From positions 1 through 64,000 of IMG/VR virus record IMGVR_UViG_3300037488_003551: a stretch of 64,000 bases of DNA, one strand, 5' to 3'. The DNA is from a virus. Under the pieces are notes generated by a model. The model made no database searches and was not told the origin of the DNA. It saw only the letters and a program-made list of their open reading frames with translations. Both the position numbers and the translations under genes were made by a program. Below are positions 35,480 to 43,408 of the stretch, piece by piece (the first letter of the stretch is position 1; every line of letters begins with the position of its first letter).

Positions 35480-36241
35480 ATGCCGCTTGGAATCACTCAT
35501 GGTCTCGGTAGCTGGAGAATCCAGCAAAACAACGTCGAGCGCCATACCGACAACGCTGCCTACACCGCAGCCAACCCGGAAGACACTCTCATTCTTGCGG
35601 GGCCTCCTCGGTTCATGGATGTGATGCAGGCCGAGGACAATGGCGTAGGAAGCCTCCTGGCCATCGGTATGACGCAGACCTTCCAGTTCACGAGCCAAGT
35701 CCCGCTGCAGCCAATGCAGGCCATCGGTTCGTCGCGCCTCTTCTTCACGCGTGGCAAGAGCCAGACCTCGTGGAGACTCGGCCGACTCCTGACGAACGGT
35801 CGTAACCTCCTGCGCGTGCTCTACCACAACGCGGTGGCCGCGGGCCTGAACGTCGGAGCTCTGGATGAACCCCCGGTGCCGGCCGGACAGGGAACCCAGA
35901 ACACCACCTTCTACGCTAACCTCGACTCCGAGCTCTTCTACGTGCCGTTCGGCATCGCAGTGCTTTTCAGAGACCGGGCCAAGGATCTCCTCGGCGCGTT
36001 CTACTTCGAGCTCTGCATGGTGAACATGTACACGCTCGGATTCACCATCGGACAGAACATGGTGATGGAGGACATCAGCGGACTCTGCGACCGCGTTGTG
36101 CCTTTCTCTCCCAGCACGCTGCAGGCTGTCCCCGGACTCGACCGAAAAGCCCTCGACGAAGTCATCGGCTTCACGTCGGCTGGCGACCCCAGTGTTCCGA
36201 CCGACTGGATTACTGGCATGGACGACCTGCCCCCTGGCTGA
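35480..36241 (+). CDS. Probable tail tube protein (253 aa)
   Basis: A beta-rich protein of 253 residues with strong SD (AGGAGG) and GC-biased codons, downstream of the sheath gene. Segments such as GMTQTFQFTSQVPLQPMQAIGS and a C-terminal half with YFELCMVNMYTLGFTIGQNM, VMEDISGLCDRVVPF fit a tube-like beta-barrel. Assignment relies on order and codon bias. No diagnostic motif is seen. Confidence 0.45.
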   Translation: MPLGITHGLGSWRIQQNNVERHTDNAAYTAANPEDTLILAGPPRFMDVMQAEDNGVGSLLAIGMTQTFQFTSQVPLQPMQAIGSSRLFFTRGKSQTSWRLGRLLTNGRNLLRVLYHNAVAAGLNVGALDEPPVPAGQGTQNTTFYANLDSELFYVPFGIAVLFRDRAKDLLGAFYFELCMVNMYTLGFTIGQNMVMEDISGLCDRVVPFSPSTLQAVPGLDRKALDEVIGFTSAGDPSVPTDWITGMDDLPPG

Positions 36242-36262
36242 TTCCTTTTTCTTTTGCCCCCG

Positions 36263-36271
36263 TGCTATGCT
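36263..36271 (+). promoter_or_regulatory. TGCTATGCT, extended -10 six nt before ATG 36278
   Basis: TGC-TATGCT has the extended -10 TGn arrangement, with hexamer 36266-36271 and ATG 36278. GTGCTAYGCT is shared with the element before the minus-strand gene at 48054. No SD precedes the ATG, so a leaderless mRNA is expected. Confidence 0.5.
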
Positions 36272-36277
36272 TTTTGC

Positions 36278-37816
36278 ATGGACGACTCAAAAGAAATCTC
36301 CAAAACAATACGCTTCGGAAAAACTCCAATATCCAGCTCCCCCTTTTCTTCTGGCGGAAAAGTACTTGGGACTATCGAGTCTTATAACGACAGTACTAAA
36401 ACGTACACCGTCGTTACGCAGGGTAATAAAAGAAATCCAAATGCGCTCGGTGGTCGCCTGCAGGGAATTCCCCGAAAGCTCTCTCACTCTGGAGACCAAG
36501 TGGTTCTCAGTCCGGAGACCACGGTCATCGTCGACTTCGAGCTCGGCATTCCTTATATCGATGGCGTCTTACCGCAGGCCGCCACTTCTTCTGCGGCGTA
36601 TTCCGTAGCGCCCAATTTTGGGACGACAGCAGGAAGCGGAGCGTCAGCGGTTGGGGATACCGGAGGAAATTATCGAACGGCTAATTCACCTACAGGAATG
36701 CTCCCGGGTGACCAAGTTCTCGCAGGGGAAGATGGCAACTATGTCGCGGCACTACGTGGAAAAATCTCCACGCTCCATGGCAGCGAGCGCGCTCAAGTTC
36801 TCGTCTCGGGCTTGCATGACCTCGTCCGCGTCGTCTGCGAAAACTACGAAAATTTTTCATCTTTTGGAAATCTCGAGATAAAAAACAAAGATGGAAGGAG
36901 CTCTCTGTCCTACCGAGGTGGAGCTGACCAGGCGTCTCAGTCTGGCGGCGAGCTCGAGGCCTGGACTTTTCGTTTGGATATCGGCGACGTTGGTAATATC
37001 TTTGACATGCGGGTGACCTCTCCGGATAATAGCAAAACTTTTGCGCGCATAAAGATGTCTCCCGACGGTTTTTTGGAAATCTTCGGAGAGCTCGCTCGCG
37101 CAGATAGCACTGCTGGTGACCGTTATACGACGACCGGTGGCACCCACTACATCCGTACGTCCGGTAATACGCGAGAAGAAATTCGTGGAGCCTCTGCAAT
37201 AAACATTCAAGGTGGTTCCACCGAGAGCGTTGCAGCTAACCGTACCGCAAATGTCGGTATGGACGATGTTGTTTCTGTGAATAGAAACGAAGTAAAAAGT
37301 ATCGGGGCTCAGCAAATCACCACAGTCATGGGAGGTCTCCCTCTTGATGCCAAGCCTACGGATAAAGCTAAAGAAGTCCGCGTAGTTAACGGAAGTTATC
37401 TCATCGAAATAGGGAGCCCAAAAGACGGTGGTGTTCCTTCTGCAATGTCGGGCTATAAAGTCTACGTGCACAACGGAGCTATTATCATCGGCGAGAATCC
37501 GATGCTCCCTGCTACACAATGCAGCGTAAATCTGAGCACGTTAAAACCGAGTTCTATTGGACTGGGTTGCATCGTCCCCGGACCCTGGCCCGAGGCCTCA
37601 ATGAATCCTCCCACGGGTTCGGCGATGGTCTATGAAAAGTGGCTCATCCTTTTCAATGCCCTCATCACGGCTTTGGATAATCACCAGCACGTCGCGACCT
37701 ACGGCGGAGGTCCAACGCTCTCTACTCTTCCTGGAACACCTGGAGCTTACTTTCAAGGAATCACGGGTAGCCTCACCGCAGCCGTGAAAAGTTTGAAGGT
37801 TAAGATAGGTGCCTGA
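36278..37816 (+). CDS. Baseplate hub/spike-type protein (512 aa)
   Basis: Residues about 25-105 look like the OB-fold of gp5/gpV-type spike proteins (GKVLGTIESYNDSTKTYTVV, then SGDQVVLSPETTVIVDFELG). The following region contains helices and beta repeats. The C-terminal half has repetitive polar beta segments (TREEIRGASAINIQGGSTES, ANRTANVGMDDVVSVNRNEV) as in spike beta-helices. It lies after the tube candidate. The start at 36278 is chosen over an upstream ATG because of the adjacent extended -10. No lysozyme domain is seen. Confidence 0.55.
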   Translation: MDDSKEISKTIRFGKTPISSSPFSSGGKVLGTIESYNDSTKTYTVVTQGNKRNPNALGGRLQGIPRKLSHSGDQVVLSPETTVIVDFELGIPYIDGVLPQAATSSAAYSVAPNFGTTAGSGASAVGDTGGNYRTANSPTGMLPGDQVLAGEDGNYVAALRGKISTLHGSERAQVLVSGLHDLVRVVCENYENFSSFGNLEIKNKDGRSSLSYRGGADQASQSGGELEAWTFRLDIGDVGNIFDMRVTSPDNSKTFARIKMSPDGFLEIFGELARADSTAGDRYTTTGGTHYIRTSGNTREEIRGASAINIQGGSTESVAANRTANVGMDDVVSVNRNEVKSIGAQQITTVMGGLPLDAKPTDKAKEVRVVNGSYLIEIGSPKDGGVPSAMSGYKVYVHNGAIIIGENPMLPATQCSVNLSTLKPSSIGLGCIVPGPWPEASMNPPTGSAMVYEKWLILFNALITALDNHQHVATYGGGPTLSTLPGTPGAYFQGITGSLTAAVKSLKVKIGA

Positions 37817-37818
37817 GC

Positions 37819-37824
37819 TATAAT
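37819..37824 (+). promoter_or_regulatory. TATAAT box before small tagged gene
   Basis: CTGAGC-TATAAT-TTTTTAGGAGG: the -10 is followed by an SD and ATG 37843. It starts a transcript for the tagged-protein module. Confidence 0.45.
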
Positions 37825-37842
37825 TTTTTAGGAGGATTTCTC

Positions 37843-37962
37843 ATGCGAAAAACAGCTGAAGATATTGCGCAGAAGGTGCTAGAAAAGAATGCACTATCTG
37901 TAGCACATGTTCGAAAGGTTCTTTTAAACGCTGACCCTAAAAGAATTCAAAATATGAGGTAG
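37843..37962 (+). CDS. 39-residue peptide consisting mainly of the KTA tag
   Basis: ATG 37843 has a strong SD (TAGGAGG, 6 nt). The frame is 39 codons: MRKTAEDIAQKVLEKNAL followed by a short basic tail. The first 18 residues are the recurring tag found at the start of the proteins at 39043, 39832 and 42410. Here the tag is almost the whole gene. It may be a free tag peptide, a remnant of a deleted module, or the minimal functional unit. Confidence 0.6.
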   Translation: MRKTAEDIAQKVLEKNALSVAHVRKVLLNADPKRIQNMR

Positions 37963-37974
37963 GATAGTCCGGTG

Positions 37975-38118
37975 ATGCGTGTTGCGACAAAAGGTGGGAT
38001 AGGAGAAAGTGAGAGGTTCTTACAGGAATTAGAGCGGCGCCGTTTGGGTTTACCTCCGGTAGATGACTTGGCGGACATTGAAAGGTACGCACGGTCTATT
38101 AAATCTGCTCCGTGGTGA
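37975..38118 (+). CDS. Small hypothetical protein (47 aa)
   Basis: ATG 37975, 12 nt after the preceding stop, with AGGA upstream. The 47 codons give a charged helix (SERFLQELERRRLGLPPVDD) and a basic end. It continues in the same direction as the tag peptide gene. No family is recognised. Confidence 0.5.
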   Translation: MRVATKGGIGESERFLQELERRRLGLPPVDDLADIERYARSIKSAPW

Positions 38119-38134
38119 ACTTAAGCAATCAGCC

Positions 38135-38140
38135 TATAAT
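38135..38140 (+). promoter_or_regulatory. TATAAT box before structural gene 38188
   Basis: A perfect -10 hexamer in the 69-nt gap. Downstream, GGGC...GCCC can form a small hairpin (about 38152-38170), followed by the SD AAAGGAG. No clear -35. Confidence 0.45.
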
Positions 38141-38187
38141 TCTCAAAAAGTGGGCGCTGACTGCCCCGCATTAAAGGAGTTTTTTCC

Positions 38188-39024
38188 ATGCCACGAGTAA
38201 GAGTCAACGCCCTCATCGGTGCCGTGCATATTCAAGACCCGCAGCCTGCTACTGGCGGTTTGTCCGTGACCGCTGCAGCTGGGTCGTATAAAATCTTCGA
38301 CTGCAATTGGGATGTGTTTCAACGTATCGCTCCGCAGATTGCCGAGCTCGAGACGCTAGGCGCTGCGACCTTCACTGTTTCCGGTGGCACGGATAACTTC
38401 TGGGCGCAAGAGGGCGACCTTCCAGGCATGCCGCGCATCGACCGCGTGTCGAAGCATGACCTTGCGCTGACCGGTGAAGCCAGCATCGTCGTCGAAGGCC
38501 TCTACTTCTTAGGCGGGCAGAGCTTCGCGACCACGCGTCTCGACTACACGACCGCGAATACCGACCTCGTCATCTCCGCGCGCACCCCCGGCTACTGGGG
38601 CAACGCCCTCTCGGCTATCGTTTCTGACGACGGCGGTGGCGGCCTGGCCATCTCCGTGGTCGGCGGCGTGCAGCTGAAGATCGACCTCGGTGGTGCGACG
38701 CCCAATGCCACGACCATCGCTGCAGCTGTGAACGCGAGCGCTACCGCGAAGCTCCTTTTCAAAGCAGTGGTGGACGGTACCGGCGCCGGTCTCCCCACGG
38801 TCAAAGCTTCTCAGACCTTGGCAGGTGGCGAAGGCCCGGGCCTGGCTGTGACCTGCGCGGGCGTGGCTTGCGATGTCCTCACGATCACGGACGCACACCC
38901 GAGCTATTCGATGACCATCGCTATTCCGACCATGGCCGGCGTGTCAGCTTCCGGAGAAGGCGTGAACCTCGAGCTCCGGTCGGGTGGGAAGATTGCCACT
39001 GTTTCTCTGCAAATCGCTCCGTGA
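38188..39024 (+). CDS. Virion structural protein with sheath/fibre-type insertion domain (278 aa)
   Basis: Residues about 110-220 resemble a beta-alpha domain common in phage tail proteins (VISARTPGYWGNALSAIVSD, then PNATTIAAAVNASATAKLLF). The rest is beta-rich. GC-biased codons, own TATAAT promoter and strong SD (AAAGGAG) suggest high expression. Possibly a baseplate or fibre-linked protein; the exact role is unknown. Confidence 0.5.
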   Translation: MPRVRVNALIGAVHIQDPQPATGGLSVTAAAGSYKIFDCNWDVFQRIAPQIAELETLGAATFTVSGGTDNFWAQEGDLPGMPRIDRVSKHDLALTGEASIVVEGLYFLGGQSFATTRLDYTTANTDLVISARTPGYWGNALSAIVSDDGGGGLAISVVGGVQLKIDLGGATPNATTIAAAVNASATAKLLFKAVVDGTGAGLPTVKASQTLAGGEGPGLAVTCAGVACDVLTITDAHPSYSMTIAIPTMAGVSASGEGVNLELRSGGKIATVSLQIAP

Positions 39025-39042
39025 TAAGAAAGGACTCTCTCC

Positions 39043-39807
39043 ATGAAAAAGACAGCTCACCAAATTGCTAGTCACGTATTAGCAAAAGTTGCCGCTATTA
39101 CACCGGAAGAAATCGCAGCCGGATTGGCTGGCAATAAGATGCGCGATATCCCCCAAGAAGAGATTGACAGCCTAACGCAAGAGTACGGCGATAAGGCTTA
39201 TAAAGAACGCGCAAGCGCTCCTTGGTGGGGTGGTGGACTTGGTGGGGCTCTCGGTGGATTGGGAGGATTAGCGTTAAGCCAGGGTCGTCCTGCAGGTGGA
39301 CTCATTGGCTTAGGGATTGGCGGGGGACTGGGAGCTCTTCTCGGGCATGGAGTACGCACGGGTGCACGGTCTCAAGCGCGTGACCTGGGATCGACAGTCG
39401 GAGGAATTGCACAGTCAGGTCGTATTCCTTACGACTTTCCTGGACGCGTCCGAACAGATGACCTTATACCGTACGCTAAGGGTATTCAAGGAACTCCTGA
39501 GACCATGAATTTTCAGGACGAACAAGCCATCAGGGACCGGCTGACAAACCGGCTCATGCTTATGCGCGGAGCAGAAGGCGCAATTACTGGGGGTCTAACG
39601 AGCGCTCTGGCTAACCGAGATCGTGAAGACGCATCAGGGGATGCCGTACTCAGCGCCGCGCTTCAAGGTGGGATGGGAACATTGCGCGGACGCTCGGAAG
39701 CGCGTGAGATGGCGCGCAAAGTCCTAGACCTAAAATCTCGTGGGTATGGGACGCTGTCTGATCGTTACTACAACGACGCCCTTGACCCAGAAATCCTGGG
39801 CTATTAA
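39043..39807 (+). CDS. KTA-tagged Gly-zipper protein (254 aa)
   Basis: Starts with the tag KKTAHQIASHVLAKVA, then AITPEEIAAGLAG, a block found again inside the next gene. Residues 62-108 are a long Gly-zipper (GGGLGGALGGLGGLALSQG, GLIGLGIGGGLGALLG). The C-terminus has LDLKSRGYGTLSDRYYND, also echoed at the end of the next gene. SD AAAGGA. Probably an internal virion or membrane-penetrating protein by composition; no known family. Confidence 0.6.
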   Translation: MKKTAHQIASHVLAKVAAITPEEIAAGLAGNKMRDIPQEEIDSLTQEYGDKAYKERASAPWWGGGLGGALGGLGGLALSQGRPAGGLIGLGIGGGLGALLGHGVRTGARSQARDLGSTVGGIAQSGRIPYDFPGRVRTDDLIPYAKGIQGTPETMNFQDEQAIRDRLTNRLMLMRGAEGAITGGLTSALANRDREDASGDAVLSAALQGGMGTLRGRSEAREMARKVLDLKSRGYGTLSDRYYNDALDPEILGY

Positions 39808-39819
39808 GCCAAGTTCTCC

Positions 39820-39825
39820 TAGAAT
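39820..39825 (+). promoter_or_regulatory. TAGAAT, -10-like hexamer 6 nt before ATG 39832
   Basis: Member of the TANNNT-N6-ATG class (TAGAAT-TAGGGC-ATG), with no separate SD. It predicts a leaderless transcript for the large tagged protein. Confidence 0.5.
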
Positions 39826-39831
39826 TAGGGC

Positions 39832-42402
39832 ATGAAAAAGTCAGCCCTTCAAATCGCAGATGCAGTAAGAGCCAAACCTGAAGAACCTAGCGCGTTACGG
39901 AGGGCTGCACCTTGGCTTACCGCGGCCGGGACTGGAGCTCTAGGGTATGGCCTTTTGCGCCGAAGGAGCTTCGCTCCTATTGGGACACAACTGCGGTCTC
40001 TCCAAGAAGCGGCAAAGAATAAGCCTTTTAGTATAGCGACTTCGGGTGGAACGCCTTGGGCACAAAAAATTCGCTCCATGATTATGGGTGCTCCTGTCCA
40101 TACGACCGGAGAAAAGGTGAAAGGAACGGTTCTTCATCACACACCAAACCCTAAAGGTGGGGGTGATATTAATATAAATGCGGGAAATATTACAGACGCT
40201 CTTCAAGACAAAGCTGTCTTTGATCGTGTTATGCGTGAAGGTGTTGGTGCGGGACCTGGAATGGCTTCTTCTCTCCCAAATACAATGCGTCTTGATGAAG
40301 CACTAAAACGCGTAGGAGGAGACCCAAAGCGCTTAAAAGAAATCTATCCAGATTTTATGTTAAAAGCCCGAAGCGAATCAATGGGAAGGGGTATTTTTAA
40401 ATCGTTAGATGACCCCGGCGTAAATGAAGCTATTCAAAATCCAAGTCAATTTATCTTCCAAGAGAAGATGCCCATAAAGAATGAGTTCCGCGTACATACT
40501 ATAGATAACGAGCCGTTTACGGCGACGCACCGTTTTATGCCCAATAAAACGTTACGTGGTTTATGGAATCGAGTGGCTGGTGGAGGAGGCGGAGCTTTCG
40601 TTCCTCTGGTGGGAAAGAGACGAAGAGCTCTCCATGATTTTATTAGGCAGAGCACGGCGCATCTAAAACCAGCGGACGGTAAAAGCCTCTCAGACGTAGG
40701 AGAGTCTATGCATGTTGCCTGGGACGTTGCGGAGCTTCCTGATGGCACGTTCAAGCTTATTGAAGCCAACCCTGTACCGGGTACTATGATGAACCCGGGT
40801 ATTGCACAAAAACTTCAAAAACAAATAACTGGAAGATGGTCTAGACCCGTTGCAGCTTTAGGAGGAACTGCTTTAGCAGGCACATCTGGAGTTGCCGCTA
40901 ATAAGATTTTAGGCGGTCCTTCAAACAATGTAGCGGAGACATCTCCTATGAAAAAAACAGCGGACCAAATCAGTTGGAGCGTTCTGTTAAAGGTCGCAGC
41001 CGGAGCGGAAGGTAATCCCGAAATATGGCGCAAAATGGTAGACCGTATCGCTAAAAGCAAAGGTATACCAAAACCTACTGATGCTCAATTCCAAGAGATG
41101 TTTCCTAAGGATTTTGCAACCTCGGGAAAAACATTAGAAGATGCCATACAAGGTTCTGCTTGGTTTAAGCAGGGCACTTCAAGTGGCATGGGAGCTCAAG
41201 GTAGCAATTGGAATCGGGGATCTAGCGGTGGCGCTTGGGGACCAGGAGCAGATGATGCAGTCGCTGCTACGGAAGCTGCGCGCCAAAGAGAGTTGATGGC
41301 TTTAAGTCTTGTGAGCGGCATGCATAATGTAATGGGTTTAGGCGCGGCTGGAAGTGGAATTGGTACGGCTGCTACTGGGATTCATAGCACAACACAGGCT
41401 AAAACTCCAGAGGAACGCGCAGCTGTTTTAGGCCTGAGTGGAGGACTCGCAGGTTATTCTGGAGGGTCTGCTTTCGATAATTTTAGAAAAGCAAAATTAT
41501 ATAAAGACCTTCAAAATGCTATGTCCAATCCTACTGGTCCGAATTATTCGCAACGAGTAACAGATATATCTAATAAAATTATGAGAAAGCCTAAAGCATT
41601 TTCTCCTCAGCGTATTGGCGGATTAGCAGGTGTTGGTCTGGGTCTAGGCGGAGCTGCACTTTGGAATTATTTAGCCAGAGATAAACCTATGAGTAAGGCA
41701 GCGGCTATTACACCAGAAGAAATAGCTACAGGTTTAAGCGGACGAGCTGCACGTCCAGAAATTACGCTAGCGGAAATCATGGAACTTCGTAACAAACTTC
41801 GCCAAGAAGAATATGCTAAGCGGAGAGGGACACCTATAAAGTGGGGTATAGGTGGTGGCTTATTAGGCGCTGCTATTGGCGCTCTTTCGAGTAGAAAAAA
41901 GGGCTTAGGTAAATTACCCAGAACTTTAATTGAGGCAGGATTAGGAGCCGGTTTAGGCGGCTTTTTAGGAGAAACAAGTCGCAGCTTGGACAGTGATGCG
42001 ATGCTAGACCGCGGAAATATTCTAGGAAGAATAGCTAGAACAGGAAACTTGAAGCTAGTAGCGGATTCAGAAAATGCAAAAGATTACGCTCCCTTCGCAA
42101 TTGGAAGTCAACCAGGCGCTAAACCCTTAACGGAAGAGGAGACACACGCTCTTCGTAATCAAGTGTTAAAACAACGAAGTTTAGGCGGCGCAGTTAGGGG
42201 TGCTCCTTTCGCAGCTCTATCCGGAATACTCGGCGCCGCTGCTAAAGCTCCTCCTGGGGCCATAGCAGAATCTATGGCTTTCCCGCTTTTAACTGGAACG
42301 TACCTCGGAGCAAATAGAGCAGTAGACCAATCAAATACGTTAGTAGATTTGCACAACAGGGGGTATGGCGACCTAGCACGCATCATCCAAAAAGATTGGT
42401 AG
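39832..42402 (+). CDS. Three-module tagged protein with ATP-grasp-like domain (856 aa)
   Basis: Module 1 (residues 1-372) starts with the tag KKSALQIADAVRAK, has a short hydrophobic segment, and then an ATP-grasp-like region: EFRVHTIDNEPFTATHRFMP and, near 295-320, HVAWDVAELPDGTFKLIEAN followed by PVPG, the DG...IEANP metal/ATP site. Module 2 starts at Met373 (KKTADQISWSVLLKVAAG) and has a domain repeated in the next gene (WRKMVDRIAKSKG...DAIQGSAWF). Module 3 starts at Met620 (SKAAAITPEEIATGL), a paralog of the 39043 protein with its Gly-zipper. Internal modules keep a Pro-Met-Lys/Ser-Lys junction, as if formed by fusion of separate genes. ATP-grasp enzymes ligate carboxylates to amines; the substrate is unknown. 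Confidence 0.6.
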   Translation: MKKSALQIADAVRAKPEEPSALRRAAPWLTAAGTGALGYGLLRRRSFAPIGTQLRSLQEAAKNKPFSIATSGGTPWAQKIRSMIMGAPVHTTGEKVKGTVLHHTPNPKGGGDININAGNITDALQDKAVFDRVMREGVGAGPGMASSLPNTMRLDEALKRVGGDPKRLKEIYPDFMLKARSESMGRGIFKSLDDPGVNEAIQNPSQFIFQEKMPIKNEFRVHTIDNEPFTATHRFMPNKTLRGLWNRVAGGGGGAFVPLVGKRRRALHDFIRQSTAHLKPADGKSLSDVGESMHVAWDVAELPDGTFKLIEANPVPGTMMNPGIAQKLQKQITGRWSRPVAALGGTALAGTSGVAANKILGGPSNNVAETSPMKKTADQISWSVLLKVAAGAEGNPEIWRKMVDRIAKSKGIPKPTDAQFQEMFPKDFATSGKTLEDAIQGSAWFKQGTSSGMGAQGSNWNRGSSGGAWGPGADDAVAATEAARQRELMALSLVSGMHNVMGLGAAGSGIGTAATGIHSTTQAKTPEERAAVLGLSGGLAGYSGGSAFDNFRKAKLYKDLQNAMSNPTGPNYSQRVTDISNKIMRKPKAFSPQRIGGLAGVGLGLGGAALWNYLARDKPMSKAAAITPEEIATGLSGRAARPEITLAEIMELRNKLRQEEYAKRRGTPIKWGIGGGLLGAAIGALSSRKKGLGKLPRTLIEAGLGAGLGGFLGETSRSLDSDAMLDRGNILGRIARTGNLKLVADSENAKDYAPFAIGSQPGAKPLTEEETHALRNQVLKQRSLGGAVRGAPFAALSGILGAAAKAPPGAIAESMAFPLLTGTYLGANRAVDQSNTLVDLHNRGYGDLARIIQKDW

Positions 42403-42409
42403 AAAAGAT

Positions 42410-43408
42410 ATGTACAAAACTGCCGAACAGATCAGTTGGAATATCCTACTAAAAGCGGCTGCGAGTGAAGGTGGTAACCCTGAACTGTGGCGCAAGATGG
42501 TAGACCGTATAGCCAAAAGTAAGGGAATGCCAGCGCCTACTGACGCCGAGTTTGCAGAGATGTTTCCTCCTGATTTCGCGACTTCCAGTAAAACAATGGA
42601 AGACGCCATCCAGGGGTCCAAGTGGTTTAACAAGGCAAATGCAGGTCCATCTGCGTCCTCTCCGAGTTCTAATCCGTACGCGGATTACAATCCACGTTCG
42701 AGTTCAAGTTCGAGACAATACTCGTCTCCATTTGATGACTTTTTTTCAAGGTATAACCAGCAGGCAAGACAAAATTCGAATTGGTGGGATAAGACGTGGG
42801 ACGCAGAGAGTCAAGCACGAGCCGAAGCACGTAAAGCTGAGCAGCAAGCGAGTGACGCGCAATGGGAAGAAAGAAGACAGCGGCAAACTCGCGAGTCCGC
42901 AGACCGGGAAAAAGCATACCAAGAAAAACAAAAAGGTTATAGCCGCAGTACCTCGGCATCGACCGAGTCAAATAAGTACTATGACCAAGCTCGCGGTATG
43001 AAGAACCGTGCCGCCGCATATACGGCAGGGCTCCCAACTGCATTGGGTATGAGCGGATTAGCCATTGGAGCTGCGACTGAGGACAAAGATAAACGTAATG
43101 TAATTATGGGAGGTACAGGCGCAGGCGCAGGGGCCTCTATGGGATATGGAAGTGTCCTCGAAGAGAACGCTCGGCGGTTTAGGAATGCTATAAAACCTAT
43201 TCCTTTTTCTGTTGATGAAGGCTTTCAAGTTATGAAGCCTTACAATAAAATGAAAGCTACTCCCCATACAGTTATGGGTGGACTTCTTGGATTAGGTTTG
43301 GGTCTGGGTGGGTCTCACTTGATACAAAAAGCCTTCTATGACCAAAAGAAGACCCCTATGCGAAAAGCCGCTTCTGAAATTGCGGCATCGATTCTTAGAA
43401 ATTATTGA
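42410..43408 (+). CDS. Tagged protein related to module 2 of preceding gene (332 aa)
   Basis: Begins with MYKTAEQISWNILLKAAAS and the domain NPELWRKMVDRIAKSKGMP...DAIQGSKWF, nearly the same as residues 373-450 of the previous protein. Then a Ser-rich stretch, a highly charged coiled coil (residues 120-185), two Gly-rich hydrophobic tracts, and at the very end a second tag copy (Met317: RKAASEIAASILRNY). This C-terminal tag looks like the start of a lost fourth module. Weak SD; probably coupled to the preceding stop 7 nt away. It overlaps the convergent helicase gene by 7 nt. Confidence 0.58.
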   Translation: MYKTAEQISWNILLKAAASEGGNPELWRKMVDRIAKSKGMPAPTDAEFAEMFPPDFATSSKTMEDAIQGSKWFNKANAGPSASSPSSNPYADYNPRSSSSSRQYSSPFDDFFSRYNQQARQNSNWWDKTWDAESQARAEARKAEQQASDAQWEERRQRQTRESADREKAYQEKQKGYSRSTSASTESNKYYDQARGMKNRAAAYTAGLPTALGMSGLAIGAATEDKDKRNVIMGGTGAGAGASMGYGSVLEENARRFRNAIKPIPFSVDEGFQVMKPYNKMKATPHTVMGGLLGLGLGLGGSHLIQKAFYDQKKTPMRKAASEIAASILRNY

